Shown: positions 18,143-25,997 of the stretch, one piece after another | How the letters are laid out: each line of letters begins with the position of its first letter | Position numbering within the stretch: position 1 is the first letter of the stretch | Source of the DNA: Chitinophagaceae bacterium | GTDB taxonomy: Bacteria > Bacteroidota > Bacteroidia > Chitinophagales > Chitinophagaceae | DNA: 64,000 nt | Reading direction: 5' to 3' | Assembly (NCBI GenBank): GCA_019638595.1 | Contig: JAHBTJ010000005.1 | Coordinates: 248,001-312,000 of the forward strand | Made by a program: the position numbers and the translations under genes | The notes under the pieces: model-generated | The model's input: only the letters and a program-made list of their open reading frames with translations | Databases searched by the model: none | What the model was told of the DNA's origin: nothing

Positions 18143-18379
18143 TTATTTAAATGGATTAGTGACTGATAACATAATAGGAGAGTAGGGACTTCCGAACGTA
18201 AGTTGGCTAAGCCAAATCTGCCCGGTTTTGGATATCTCATCCAGTTCCTGTTTTGTAAACTGAAAACAACAGGTGACCCTGCCATCTGAAGAGCTGTCAA
18301 TATGCGCCGGTAGGGGCTGGTATTCTGGCTGATCCTTACCGATAACAGCGTTTGCTTGCTCAAATTCTATTGGATACAT
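18143..18379 (-). CDS. Small phage head-module protein, hypothetical
   Basis: A 78-residue protein from ATG 18379 (MYPIEFEQANAVIGK). It follows a pattern I recall from small Bacteroidota phage proteins: F-E-x-A-N near the start, PLPAH, C-C, then IWLSQLTFGSPYSPIMLS. Function unknown. The start overlaps the end of 18367-18609 by 13 nt. Confidence 0.55.
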   Translation of the reverse strand: MYPIEFEQANAVIGKDQPEYQPLPAHIDSSSDGRVTCCFQFTKQELDEISKTGQIWLSQLTFGSPYSPIMLSVTNPFK

Positions 18380-18609
18380 TTTAGTACGTTTTTGCCCGGT
18401 GGCGGCGGGGTAATGATTTTCTCAAATTCACAGACAGTGAGAGTTGAGCAGAACGCCTGCCCGGTTTTCAGATAAATAAAAACTCCCCAGGAATACCCCT
18501 CATGATAGGCAAGTATAGAAGCGGGATCTATTTTACACGAAACCTCCTTATCTGGATTACGCAAACCTTCGTCGCCCGGTAGTGCTATTGGTATGGTAAT
18601 GTAATTCAT
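18367..18609 (-). CDS. Small phage head-module protein, hypothetical
   Basis: An 80-residue protein from ATG 18609. Contains strands around SWGVFIYLKTGQAF and a C-terminal PPPPGKN segment. It sits in a tight run of small genes between portal and scaffold. No family recognised. Confidence 0.5.
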   Translation of the reverse strand: MNYITIPIALPGDEGLRNPDKEVSCKIDPASILAYHEGYSWGVFIYLKTGQAFCSTLTVCEFEKIITPPPPGKNVLKCIQ

Positions 18610-18612
18610 TAA

Positions 18613-19017
18613 TTACCTTTTAAGCAAATAATACTTTCCATTACTCAACGAGGCAGCGTTATAAATCTGTTCGTTGTAATTAATTGCTTGGCTAAGCAAG
18701 ATCCGTGTTGTGTGCTCCGGGATATCGGTCTTAGCTCTAACGCCCACAAAGTCTTTAGGAGAATCTCTCATCCCTGGATACCGTTCAACGAATACGGGAT
18801 TAACCTTCAATAAAACAAAGTCATAATGACCATCCAGACGGAGCTTTCCTTCAAACTCTTTATATTCTTTAAATTTGTCACCGGTCAAATCCCGGTAATC
18901 AAAATCTGGAACCCTGAACGTTGTTTTTTGTTCCGGTTTTTGTTCCGTATCTGGTGATACGGATAGTTTTAATTCTTCTGCTTCATTAGGTGCAGTAACC
19001 TTTTTGGGTCTTGCCAT
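18613..19017 (-). CDS. Phage hypothetical protein between portal and scaffold
   Basis: A 134-residue protein from ATG 19017. The first 35 residues are basic then E/K/P-rich and probably disordered (MARPKKVTAPNEAEE), followed by a folded section with DFVLLKVNPVFVERYPGM and a C-terminal NGKYYLLKR. Operon position suggests a minor head protein. No domain recognised. Confidence 0.5.
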   Translation of the reverse strand: MARPKKVTAPNEAEELKLSVSPDTEQKPEQKTTFRVPDFDYRDLTGDKFKEYKEFEGKLRLDGHYDFVLLKVNPVFVERYPGMRDSPKDFVGVRAKTDIPEHTTRILLSQAINYNEQIYNAASLSNGKYYLLKR

Positions 19018-19055
19018 TTTTTTTGATTTTTATGACTGGTTAATAATTCGTTGAT

Positions 19056-19292
19056 TTAATTTTTTTGTATTAGCTCGTAATCAGTAGCGTTTGTCCAGTC
19101 TGGCTCACACGTGTCCCCCTTACATGGAATTTCCATAACTAACTCTCCGACAACTTTTAAGTAGCCCATATTTTCATTACACCATTGTTGAGCAAGGCTC
19201 CACGTAGGAGCTTCCACATACGGGCCAATCCAAGTTTTCATTTCACCGGTACTTCCATCCAGCGCTTTTATTTCAGTTGTCCACTTTCTCAT
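19056..19292 (-). CDS. Small conserved phage protein downstream of the portal
   Basis: A 78-residue protein started at ATG 19292 (MRKWTTEIKALDG). The frame is open further upstream to 19376 but that part overlaps the portal's 3' end. It matches a layout I recall from Bacteroidota prophages: WTTEIKA, TWxGPxVE, A-x-x-W/Y-C, GYLKVVGELVxEIP and a final TDYELIQKN. Function unknown. Confidence 0.6.
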   Translation of the reverse strand: MRKWTTEIKALDGSTGEMKTWIGPYVEAPTWSLAQQWCNENMGYLKVVGELVMEIPCKGDTCEPDWTNATDYELIQKN

Positions 19293-19323
19293 ACCCCAAT
19301 ATCGTAAGTGTTGTTGATTACAA

Positions 19324-21072
19324 TCATGCCATATCTTTTTTCGGTTCAGGCTCAGCAATCCCCTTAGATTCAACATACATCTTCAATTCCTCTTTAAGAG
19401 CTGTTGGCGTAAAAGAAGGTGATACCCATTTTCCGTCCGGCACCGTATCGCTCCATTCGCCAAAGTATCTTTTCTGTAGCTTGTCCGAAAAAGGAATAAT
19501 CTGGCTAGCTTCCACATCTTTGACATTGGTATGCGGAAACGGCTCCACATCCAGCATTTTTAAATATTTGGCAAGCAAAACAGGATTTCTTTTGTACTTC
19601 GCCCTGTAATATTTTTCCAACGCTTCATCAAGTGCGAAATCAGGAGCGCCCTTCGTCCTCCTTTCCTGATAATCCTCCATTAGCTCTTCTGGTGTTCTCA
19701 AAATGTACTCGCGCCCTAATGTTATACTTGATTTCTTCCATTCATCCTCAAACCAATATTGCCCAATAAAATCAGCTATAGCATTTTCTGTTTTCTCAAC
19801 CCAATCTGCGGTTAGGTTCAAGCGCGATTCTTTTGGCATATCGCTGCTGTTCACTTCGGTGGCGGTCATGTTTGAGTCTGCCCCAATTTTCGGCCGCTTT
19901 AGTCTTACGTTGCCCCAATATGTCATCTCTATCATCTCTTCAATATCATCGAGCGATACGTCTTGTTTTTCCCAACTTTCAATATCTGGAGTAACATAGC
20001 CAAAAATCTTACGGAAATCAAAGCCGCTGTTTTCAAGTATTTCTAACGGAAACTTAGCCACATCGCTAACTTTTGTACGCAGCTTATAGCCACTCCCTTT
20101 ATCTGCCCCCCCGGGAGTACAGTCAGGACAGGCAGCCCCTTCTATATACCCTGTCCCTACACATGTAGGGCACTTTAAAAGCGGCTCTATTGCTTTAGCA
20201 AAGCCATGATACATCTTTTGAATATCTCTTATGCTCCTTGCTTCTAAAAAAGATTGTGCGAGCTCAAATACATAATGCAGTGGTGATAAAAAAACATTAG
20301 GCTCGTCAAACTTCATTATATCCGAAACAACAAAAGCAGGAGTGCGGCCCAGCGTGTTGGCTATTGGATTTTGCTGTGCGATATTTGACACAAGATTTAC
20401 ATTGCTGCCGTCCTTATGCACAATAATATCCTTTCTGTCATCTACTAAGCGGTAGTATTCTGTTTTGTCGGATGCCTTTAGATTCTTTAGCTTTTCATCA
20501 GTAATTCCAAACTTTCTGCACTCACCAACCGTTAACCTGAATGAGATATATTCTAAATACCTTCCATTGGGCAAGTAGTCGTAAACTGAATTGATACTTT
20601 TGTATGTTGGGTATATTCTTGGCTGGTTAAATTCCCCTGTTTCGTTGATCTTTACTGGATCAACCTCCATCATAATAACGCCCATCGGATCAGCTCTGTA
20701 AGCTGACAGCGCGAACACTTTTACCCAATCCCTTAGCCCTACTCCGAATCTCACATTTGAAAGGAGTGAGTTAATATGTACTTCCTTTTCTTCTGTAAGC
20801 CCAAAATGAGAACTGCCGCCATGTGCGGTAAATACCATATCTTCCTGCTGCAGCAGTCTCGAAAACATATCCTTATTGCTTACAGCGTATTTCTTCTGCA
20901 CATCAAACAATTCCTTTGAAACAAAATGCTCGCAATGTCTTATGGCCGATTCCATTCCACTGCCGTACAAGTGAAGCATTCCTATCCTGCAAAACTCTTT
21001 GCCTGTTTCTATCAATCCTTTGTTGGGATTACTTCTAATAATCTCCTGTATTTCTTCAAATGTCAGTATCAT
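19324..21072 (-). CDS. Portal protein
   Basis: A 582-residue protein from ATG 21072, 5 nt after the large terminase. Length, position and composition fit a portal: mixed alpha/beta N-terminal part, a central stem-like helical region and a C-terminal acidic/basic tail. Unusually, residues about 299-318 carry two CxxC pairs in a DnaJ-like setting (CPTCVGTGY then CPDC), encoded at 20115-20175, a likely zinc ribbon. Portals normally have no zinc site there, although such insertions may be usual in this phage group. The ring would form the DNA channel at the capsid vertex and the docking site for the terminase. Confidence 0.8.
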   Translation of the reverse strand: MILTFEEIQEIIRSNPNKGLIETGKEFCRIGMLHLYGSGMESAIRHCEHFVSKELFDVQKKYAVSNKDMFSRLLQQEDMVFTAHGGSSHFGLTEEKEVHINSLLSNVRFGVGLRDWVKVFALSAYRADPMGVIMMEVDPVKINETGEFNQPRIYPTYKSINSVYDYLPNGRYLEYISFRLTVGECRKFGITDEKLKNLKASDKTEYYRLVDDRKDIIVHKDGSNVNLVSNIAQQNPIANTLGRTPAFVVSDIMKFDEPNVFLSPLHYVFELAQSFLEARSIRDIQKMYHGFAKAIEPLLKCPTCVGTGYIEGAACPDCTPGGADKGSGYKLRTKVSDVAKFPLEILENSGFDFRKIFGYVTPDIESWEKQDVSLDDIEEMIEMTYWGNVRLKRPKIGADSNMTATEVNSSDMPKESRLNLTADWVEKTENAIADFIGQYWFEDEWKKSSITLGREYILRTPEELMEDYQERRTKGAPDFALDEALEKYYRAKYKRNPVLLAKYLKMLDVEPFPHTNVKDVEASQIIPFSDKLQKRYFGEWSDTVPDGKWVSPSFTPTALKEELKMYVESKGIAEPEPKKDMA

Positions 21073-21077
21073 AGCAT

Positions 21078-22490
21078 TTAAACGGCATAGCCGAAATATT
21101 TTTGTTGTTTAATCAATTCCCGATTAACAGCCATTACTAAACAATCTACAGCCTCATCATGTGTTGCCCTGGGGAACGTACACACCTCGTGCAGAAAACT
21201 TTCATTCCAGGAGCCTCTTAATAATTTTACCCTCTTTGACTCAAGTGTGGCGGTTATTGCCGTGGCTCTTGTCACTTTGTCTTTTTCCGGATTTTCATCC
21301 TCGATGACATTCATATTCGTTTCAGCTCTTAATTGTTGCACCAGGGACTTTCCCGACGCCTTTGGTTCTATGCGGATAGCCGATCTCGAACTATATCCGT
21401 TTCTTTTTGCAAAAGAAACAGTGTGTTTTGTCAGGGCTGGAAATTCAAGCCTCATACTCTCCCAATCGCTTATTACAAGATTATTGCCGTCAACATAATA
21501 GGACATAAACCCAGATGGGTCGTTTTCTTTTTTTACCGTATAAGCAGTATCCAAAACAAAATGCACATCCTTGCCCAGCCAACTACCATCTATTATATCA
21601 AACCATCCTCTTTTTATTATACCACCACTCAAATCTGCCGGAGTTTGCTCATATTGCCCTGCATATCCATAGCTGCCTAAATCCTCTTTTGCCTGGCTTA
21701 AAACCTCTCTGGTCATCCTCGCAGCGTCCATAAGCCCACCCTTATAAAACCCTCTACATTCTTTTGGCTTTACCACCTCGCTATCCTCCGCCGGGAAGCA
21801 GACGTGTTTCACTTTCAAGCTTTTCTTAGCTAACAAATAGCCAGTAGGGTCATTTTCGTGCAACCTCTGCATAACTAAAATAACCACGCTCACTTCTTTG
21901 TTAACCTTACGGGTGGATAGCGTTTCGCTTATCCATTTATTAGCCGTTTCCCGCTCTACCTCACTGCTCGCCTGCTGCGGACTTAATGGGTCATCAATAA
22001 TAAGTTGATGAGCGTGTATCCCCGTGATTCCACTTCCTGTTGATGTAGTATACCTTTCTCCGTTCTTACTTGTTGCCAGGTGTGTTTTTGCGTCCTTCTT
22101 TATTCCCACATCAGGGAACAACCTTTGATACTTTTCAGACGTAAAAACTTTCTTACATTTTTCCGCTATATCTTCTGATACAGTAGAACTGAATGACCCA
22201 CAAATAAATCTTTGCGTTGGGTCAATGGTCCAACACCATACGGGGTACATCTCGCTTATCACCGTTGATTTTGATGTGCCCGGCGGTACGTTAATGATAT
22301 AATAGTCAAAGAGCTTTTTTTCCCTGCGCTTAACCCTTAACCCAACATCCTGTAATTCATCGCAGATATACTTTATATGCCAGTTCCAGACAGGTGTTTC
22401 CGAAATAACGGTGTCCCACATCGTCTGAACAAAAAAGTAAAACGACCTTCTGCACTTTTCCGCGATCGCTCTATTAACATCAATTTTCAC
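21078..22490 (-). CDS. terL: Terminase large subunit (DNA packaging ATPase/nuclease)
   Basis: A 470-residue protein from GTG 22490. Residues 68-76 are a Walker A-like loop (VPPGTSKST), residues 163-168 a Walker B (LIIDDP), and the C-terminal RNase H-like nuclease has D314 (HFVLDTAY) and a further acidic cluster in THDEAVDCL near residues 445-455. It packages DNA into the prohead through the portal encoded next to it, cutting concatemers. Order TerS-TerL-portal is standard. The GTG start overlaps the small terminase stop by 11 nt, so the subunits are likely co-translated. Confidence 0.93.
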   Translation of the reverse strand: MKIDVNRAIAEKCRRSFYFFVQTMWDTVISETPVWNWHIKYICDELQDVGLRVKRREKKLFDYYIINVPPGTSKSTVISEMYPVWCWTIDPTQRFICGSFSSTVSEDIAEKCKKVFTSEKYQRLFPDVGIKKDAKTHLATSKNGERYTTSTGSGITGIHAHQLIIDDPLSPQQASSEVERETANKWISETLSTRKVNKEVSVVILVMQRLHENDPTGYLLAKKSLKVKHVCFPAEDSEVVKPKECRGFYKGGLMDAARMTREVLSQAKEDLGSYGYAGQYEQTPADLSGGIIKRGWFDIIDGSWLGKDVHFVLDTAYTVKKENDPSGFMSYYVDGNNLVISDWESMRLEFPALTKHTVSFAKRNGYSSRSAIRIEPKASGKSLVQQLRAETNMNVIEDENPEKDKVTRATAITATLESKRVKLLRGSWNESFLHEVCTFPRATHDEAVDCLVMAVNRELIKQQKYFGYAV

Positions 22491-22965
22491 GCTTTGCTTT
22501 GATGATTTCGTCTAATGCCCTATCCGACAGTTTACTATAATCAATATCATCTTTAATTGTAATCTCTGATTTTGATGGCGATTCCCAGCCCTCCTGTGTT
22601 GCAATTGTTTTTATCGCCGCTATCCTCTCGGAATCGCTTGGCAACAATCCCTGTCTTGATAAATTCCCCCTCGCTATTTTTGTTAAAATCTCCTGCGCCT
22701 CTAACTTGGTCAATATATCCCTTTTAACAGCTTCTTGCGCTAACCCTGCACCTTCCTTCATCTTTAATGCGTTAAGCTCTCTTTGCGCCTCCGGATACAG
22801 TTTCTTGTAGAGTTTGATGCACCTTTGGTATTCAATCTTGTGAATCGTTCGTATATAATCGTAGAACCTTGTTTGGTTCAGAATATAGTCCGCCCCCTTG
22901 TTGATTCCATCAATCAATACCTCCTTTACCTTTTCGTCCGATATGGATGTTTTTTTCTTTGTCAT
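22480..22965 (-). CDS. terS: Terminase small subunit
   Basis: A 161-residue, highly charged helical protein from ATG 22965, directly upstream of and overlapping the large subunit. The N-terminal 50 residues have a helix-turn-helix-like pattern (ISDEKVKEVLIDG, NQTRFYDYIR), the middle is a coiled coil with repeated K/E, and the C-terminus (DYSKLSDRALDEIIKAK) is a short helix as in small terminases that contact TerL. It should bind the packaging site. Confidence 0.75.
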   Translation of the reverse strand: MTKKKTSISDEKVKEVLIDGINKGADYILNQTRFYDYIRTIHKIEYQRCIKLYKKLYPEAQRELNALKMKEGAGLAQEAVKRDILTKLEAQEILTKIARGNLSRQGLLPSDSERIAAIKTIATQEGWESPSKSEITIKDDIDYSKLSDRALDEIIKAKREN

Positions 22966-22997
22966 AATAAAATACCCTTGTGCAGGGTAGATTTAAT

Positions 22998-23111
22998 TTA
23001 CCTTAACCTTGTAAGACCAGACAGTTTTCGTAAATCTGATCTCAGGGCGCCGGCTAGTTGGTTTTTCCTCGATTGGGCTTTTGATGATTTGCCCTTGTTT
23101 CCTCCTGCCAT
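22998..23111 (-). CDS. Very small basic protein (37 residues)
   Basis: An ATG frame of 37 residues in the gap between the radical SAM gene and the small terminase, starting MAGGNKGKSSKAQ and ending GLTRLR. It is strongly basic (5 Arg, 5 Lys) with one amphipathic helix (LAGALRSDLRKLSG). Nothing else occupies this stretch and it is spaced evenly within the operon. It could be a small nucleic-acid-binding peptide. Too short to be sure it is expressed. Confidence 0.35.
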   Translation of the reverse strand: MAGGNKGKSSKAQSRKNQLAGALRSDLRKLSGLTRLR

Positions 23112-23142
23112 TTGTATGGGTTTATAATAATTGCAAAATTGC

Positions 23143-24342
23143 CTATTCAATAAAATGTCTCAACTTATCGCTTGGCTCCGCATTAAACCAATAAATAATC
23201 TTACTATCTTCTTTACAGCGGTATGTTCCAGGCTTCTTATCGCTTCCGTAGCTTAGTACAGAAAACAGGTCGTTATTAAATAAAGATTTAGGAATGTCTA
23301 TATTATCCCAGTATGCCTCTAAAACACCTTTCAGCGTTTTAAATGGAGTGTTTTCTAGCTTTTTGTAAACGTTTCTGGCTATCCTGTATACAAATCCATC
23401 TGCCTCGCTAAACTCCTGCTCGTAGAACGGTTCTTTCATAAATTCGTAATACTCATGCCATTTTATTTCACCACCGTTGGGGTACTTTTTAAAGCAGTGG
23501 TTTATGAAGTCTTGATTAGTTTTTATTGTCTTGAACTTTTTATGATAATCATCAAAAAAAGAACTTGCGTTTGGTTGATTGATTGAGAATACTTCGCCGC
23601 CGGAATCTTGTATGTATTCTCTTGCCCAGTCTATATACGAGTAGTTTGGGGTTCTTTTAGCAGCTTCTTTGATTAAAGAGGATCCTACGGCTAACTTTTC
23701 TTTCTCGCTCATATTACCCACCTGCTTGGCGTTAAGGTGTATAAGCTCAAGCCAATAGCCTTTAACCCCCATATCCAACAGCCGGTCTACCATTTCCTGA
23801 AAATCAGCCACGGGCAGCCATTCTTCTACGAGTGGGTTAATTCCTACGGAAACGCTATGTCCTTTTGATAAAAGTTTTTCTATCAGTTCAAATCTGCTTT
23901 GTATTGTTGGTGCGCCCGGTTCGAGTTTTTTCCTTAGATCATCGTTAAGTTGTGAGATTGATACGTACCAGTGTGTTTTGTAATCTAATAGTGAAAGCGC
24001 TTCGTCTATTCCGTCGCCACCTCTGGTTTGGAAAACTATTTTATTTTCGTTTGCATTGAATAGCTCTATAAAAGAGAGTGTCTGCCTGTAGTTTGTTTTG
24101 GCAAATGGGTCAACCCTGTTAGAAAGTAGTATTGGGTATTTTTCTCTTAAAAGATAGGAGGTAAGCCCTTTGCCTTTGTTGCAATTCTTGATCTGATTTA
24201 TTGTCGCTTTTACATCAAGCGTTCTGCCTGGTTGGTTCAGGTTAGCGAAGCACACGGCGCATTTATGCGAGCAATAATTCATACTCATCTCCAAAGGAAT
24301 GGGGGATATTGTAAACTCCCCCGCATACGCACTTATAGACAT
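23143..24342 (-). CDS. SPL-like radical SAM enzyme
   Basis: A 399-residue protein whose ATG at 24342 follows the ParB stop with no gap, so the two are coupled. C24, C28 and C31 form the CxxxCxxC cluster site (YCSHKCAVCF) for a 4Fe-4S centre that cleaves S-adenosylmethionine. Downstream blocks match the spore-photoproduct-lyase-like branch: LLSNRVDPFAK near residue 72, a QTRGG strand near 105, VSISQLNDDLRKKLEPGAP near 125, then SVSVGINPLVEEW near 165. This branch includes DNA repair and nucleic-acid-acting enzymes. The gene lies between ParB-fold protein and terminase in the late operon. Substrate unknown; DNA is a guess from neighbours. Confidence 0.8.
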   Translation of the reverse strand: MSISAYAGEFTISPIPLEMSMNYCSHKCAVCFANLNQPGRTLDVKATINQIKNCNKGKGLTSYLLREKYPILLSNRVDPFAKTNYRQTLSFIELFNANENKIVFQTRGGDGIDEALSLLDYKTHWYVSISQLNDDLRKKLEPGAPTIQSRFELIEKLLSKGHSVSVGINPLVEEWLPVADFQEMVDRLLDMGVKGYWLELIHLNAKQVGNMSEKEKLAVGSSLIKEAAKRTPNYSYIDWAREYIQDSGGEVFSINQPNASSFFDDYHKKFKTIKTNQDFINHCFKKYPNGGEIKWHEYYEFMKEPFYEQEFSEADGFVYRIARNVYKKLENTPFKTLKGVLEAYWDNIDIPKSLFNNDLFSVLSYGSDKKPGTYRCKEDSKIIYWFNAEPSDKLRHFIE

Positions 24343-24906
24343 TTATTCCAGTGTTTTGTAGGTGAACAATTGCTTAAACGCCTCCGTATCGGTTCTTATA
24401 CCATTCTCTTTTTTGTATAGCTGAAAATCTTTGTATTCTTTCGCGTTTAGGATAATTGATAAGGGGTATATTCCTAGCGGCCCGCCCTGTTCTTCCTCTT
24501 TTTCGGGGAACACACCCAATTCTTGAACGTCAATATTGTATTCTTCTACTGCAACTTCCTGTATCTTTTCTTCATCCAGTCTTATATTGTGCTTGGCTAC
24601 GGTGTTTGCTAATAGGGCTGCGGTGTGGAATTGCGCTGTATTGCTTTTAATATCCTTTCGCTTAATAATTATAGGGCGCTTGCCATCCGATTCAACTATA
24701 ATAGGCTCAATGCCATCAAACTTTTGGTTCATAACCTCTTGGCGGGCATTGCCTGATATAATTTTATCGTCCGCTGATACGGTGATGCTTTCTATTACTC
24801 CCACCTGCTCGACAGACTTTTCCAATAATGACATTCCTAGTTGAGAATGTTTGTTGAAATTCTTTTCGTCTGGCTGAAAGTCGGTTAATTTAATCCTCTT
24901 TGACAT
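24343..24906 (-). CDS. ParB/sulfiredoxin-fold nuclease-like protein
   Basis: A 187-residue protein from ATG 24906. The first 95 residues are a ParB N-terminal domain: KLTDFQPDEKNFNKH, then LLEKSVEQVGVIESITV, then the catalytic-type loop SGNARQEV (residues 51-58, the GxxR of ParB). The remainder is a helical extension ending near KEEEQGG and a further strand-helix region. There is no HTH of chromosome partition ParB. Such single-domain ParB proteins are common in phages, frequently beside DNA methylases. Here the partner is a radical SAM enzyme. It is the first gene of the late strand with a candidate promoter 34 nt upstream. Confidence 0.8.
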   Translation of the reverse strand: MSKRIKLTDFQPDEKNFNKHSQLGMSLLEKSVEQVGVIESITVSADDKIISGNARQEVMNQKFDGIEPIIVESDGKRPIIIKRKDIKSNTAQFHTAALLANTVAKHNIRLDEEKIQEVAVEEYNIDVQELGVFPEKEEEQGGPLGIYPLSIILNAKEYKDFQLYKKENGIRTDTEAFKQLFTYKTLE

Positions 24907-24939
24907 TGATTTATGATAATCAAAATTAAATTATAATAA

Positions 24940-24964
24940 CAAATTTAGACTATTGTAGTTTAAA
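24940..24964 (-). promoter_or_regulatory. Candidate promoter for the ParB-radical SAM-terminase operon
   Basis: Minus strand: TTTAAAC (24958-24964), 10 nt, then TAAATTTG (24940-24947), a perfect TAnnTTTG -7 box. It faces away from the small RNA promoter at 24980-24987, so both directions share this AT-rich region and may compete. The motif matches those at 2826-2849 and 16507-16532. Confidence 0.45.
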
Positions 24965-24979
24965 TTTAAAAATTTGTTT

Positions 24980-24987
24980 TACCTTTG
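24980..24987 (+). promoter_or_regulatory. -7 box of a small RNA promoter
   Basis: TACCTTTG fits the Bacteroidota TAnnTTTG consensus on the plus strand. A TTG at 24953-24955 is a possible -33 element, slightly further away than usual. Transcription would begin near 24993 and run into the terminator at 25057-25089. Confidence 0.4.
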
Positions 24988-24992
24988 TTTTG

Positions 24993-25089
24993 ACCATACC
25001 CCTTATACTTAAGGGGTATTTATCCGGGTTGTTATAAATCGAAAGGTTTACAACCGCCCAACATATCCCCTTTATGTTGGGCTTTTTTA
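24993..25089 (+). ncRNA. Predicted structured small RNA with its own terminator
   Basis: About 97 nt between a consensus -7 box and an intrinsic terminator, with no start codon for a protein. Three hairpins can be drawn: TACCCCTTA/TAAGGGGTA around TACT (24997-25018); GGTTGT...ACAACC enclosing AAATC-GAAA-GGTTT, closed by a GAAA tetraloop (about 25027-25055); and the terminator GCCCAACAT/ATGTTGGGC followed by six T (25057-25089). The terminator loop contains CCCCTT, which could pair instead with TAAGGGG of the first hairpin, so two alternative folds are possible. Start is estimated from the promoter; regulation is inferred. Confidence 0.55.
25057..25089 (+). terminator. Intrinsic terminator of the small RNA
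   Basis: Perfect 9-bp stem GCCCAACAT/ATGTTGGGC with a 9-nt loop, followed by TTTTTT. Points on the plus strand and lies antisense to the late-strand leader region. It ends the predicted small RNA before it reaches 25268-25681. Confidence 0.8.
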
Positions 25090-25267
25090 TTGCCCTTGCC
25101 GGAAATCAAGTCAGCCGTTTGACGATTTAAAAGAAGTGCTACGAGTAATAGAAATTGACAAAAAGTATACGCGCCAATTTTCAGATCAATTTTGGGACAT
25201 GGTTCTTGATAAGCTAAAAAGGCTGAAATAGCGGCAAAAATGGCGCTGTGGCAAAGGCTTTGAAGGG

Positions 25268-25681
25268 TTAATATTCTGTCTTTCGCTTCCACTCTACACC
25301 TAACGCACTCATTCTGTTATTGCAAAATGCCATGGTAACATTATAGTCATTTTCTGAAATACTAAGTGCATTTTTTAACGCTTCGATATATTCATATTCT
25401 TTATGTCCGAGTGGAGCGCCGGATGATAGTATATCCATGCACAATGTAAACAATATCAGCCGGGCAGGCTCCCTTATGTGTTGCGCGCATTCTCGTACGG
25501 TATTAATGTTTGTCATCTTGTCGCCATTTCTGAAAAAGAAATTGTATATATCCTTTTTCTCAAGCCCCCATCTTAAAAACACAATATCGCCCGCTCTGGT
25601 TCTTCGGTGCTGACATACGTCTCCCCCATATTTGTAGGACATGAGTAATATTGTGAAGAAACTATCTGTTTCTTTTATCAT
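25268..25681 (-). CDS. TerB-like small protein, hypothetical
   Basis: A 137-residue protein from ATG 25681, overlapping the XRE regulator's 3' end by 20 nt. Residues about 75-115 (RLILFTLCMDILSSGAP, then EYEYIEALKNALSISE) follow the TerB pattern of a helix ending in a D-G/A loop and a second helix with regularly spaced acidic residues. The N-terminal half is basic with C and Y and is not recognised. TerB-type proteins are frequent near regulators in Bacteroidota mobile elements; their role in phage is unknown. An internal start at MTNINTVREC is possible. Confidence 0.45.
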   Translation of the reverse strand: MIKETDSFFTILLMSYKYGGDVCQHRRTRAGDIVFLRWGLEKKDIYNFFFRNGDKMTNINTVRECAQHIREPARLILFTLCMDILSSGAPLGHKEYEYIEALKNALSISENDYNVTMAFCNNRMSALGVEWKRKTEY

Positions 25682-25982
25682 CTTCCAGTTCTTTTAATGC
25701 TTGTTTTATCTGCTGGATTGGCGTAAGCCTCTTTTTTTCGCCCCGGAACATGTTATTTTCAACTCCGAATACAAAATTAAAGTTACCATTTCCTATTAAT
25801 TCCATTGCAGCCTGAATGTGATACACCTGGAATGACTGACGCCCATTCCTTATGCCGGATATATTACCCTGGTATAGTCCGATGGCATTTGCAAAGTCTG
25901 TTTGCGTTCCTCCTGTCTTTTGCTTCCAATATTCCATTACCTGAAGCATCCTGGTGTCACTTATGCACTTCTGCTTTGGCAT
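25662..25982 (-). CDS. XRE-family HTH transcription regulator
   Basis: A 106-residue protein from ATG 25982. Residues about 22-62 form a Cro/C1-type helix-turn-helix (GTQTDFANAIGLYQGNISGIRNGRQSF). The C-terminal part is basic with a helix TPIQQIKQALKELEDD. No signal or protease domain, so it is not a LexA-type repressor. It lies above the late genes on the same strand with the palindrome AGTTTATTTAAACT 15 nt upstream of its start, which may be its own operator. It could be the late-gene switch or a cargo regulator. Confidence 0.75.
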   Translation of the reverse strand: MPKQKCISDTRMLQVMEYWKQKTGGTQTDFANAIGLYQGNISGIRNGRQSFQVYHIQAAMELIGNGNFNFVFGVENNMFRGEKKRLTPIQQIKQALKELEDDKRNR

Positions 25983-25997
25983 TGATATTGTTTTTAT

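Noticed and set aside
18085-18363. 92-residue basic minus frame
   Set aside because: Overlaps two better-supported genes in a different frame; composition is R/Q/L noise.
25106-25231. Plus-strand frame reading QPFDDLKEVLRVIEIDKKY up to a TAG
   Set aside because: Looks protein-like but has no ATG, and follows a terminator. Possibly the tail of a lost gene; too weak to list.
25032-25292. 86-residue minus-strand frame over the small RNA terminator
   Set aside because: Encoded by the terminator and its flank; begins inside 25268-25681 and has no coding character.
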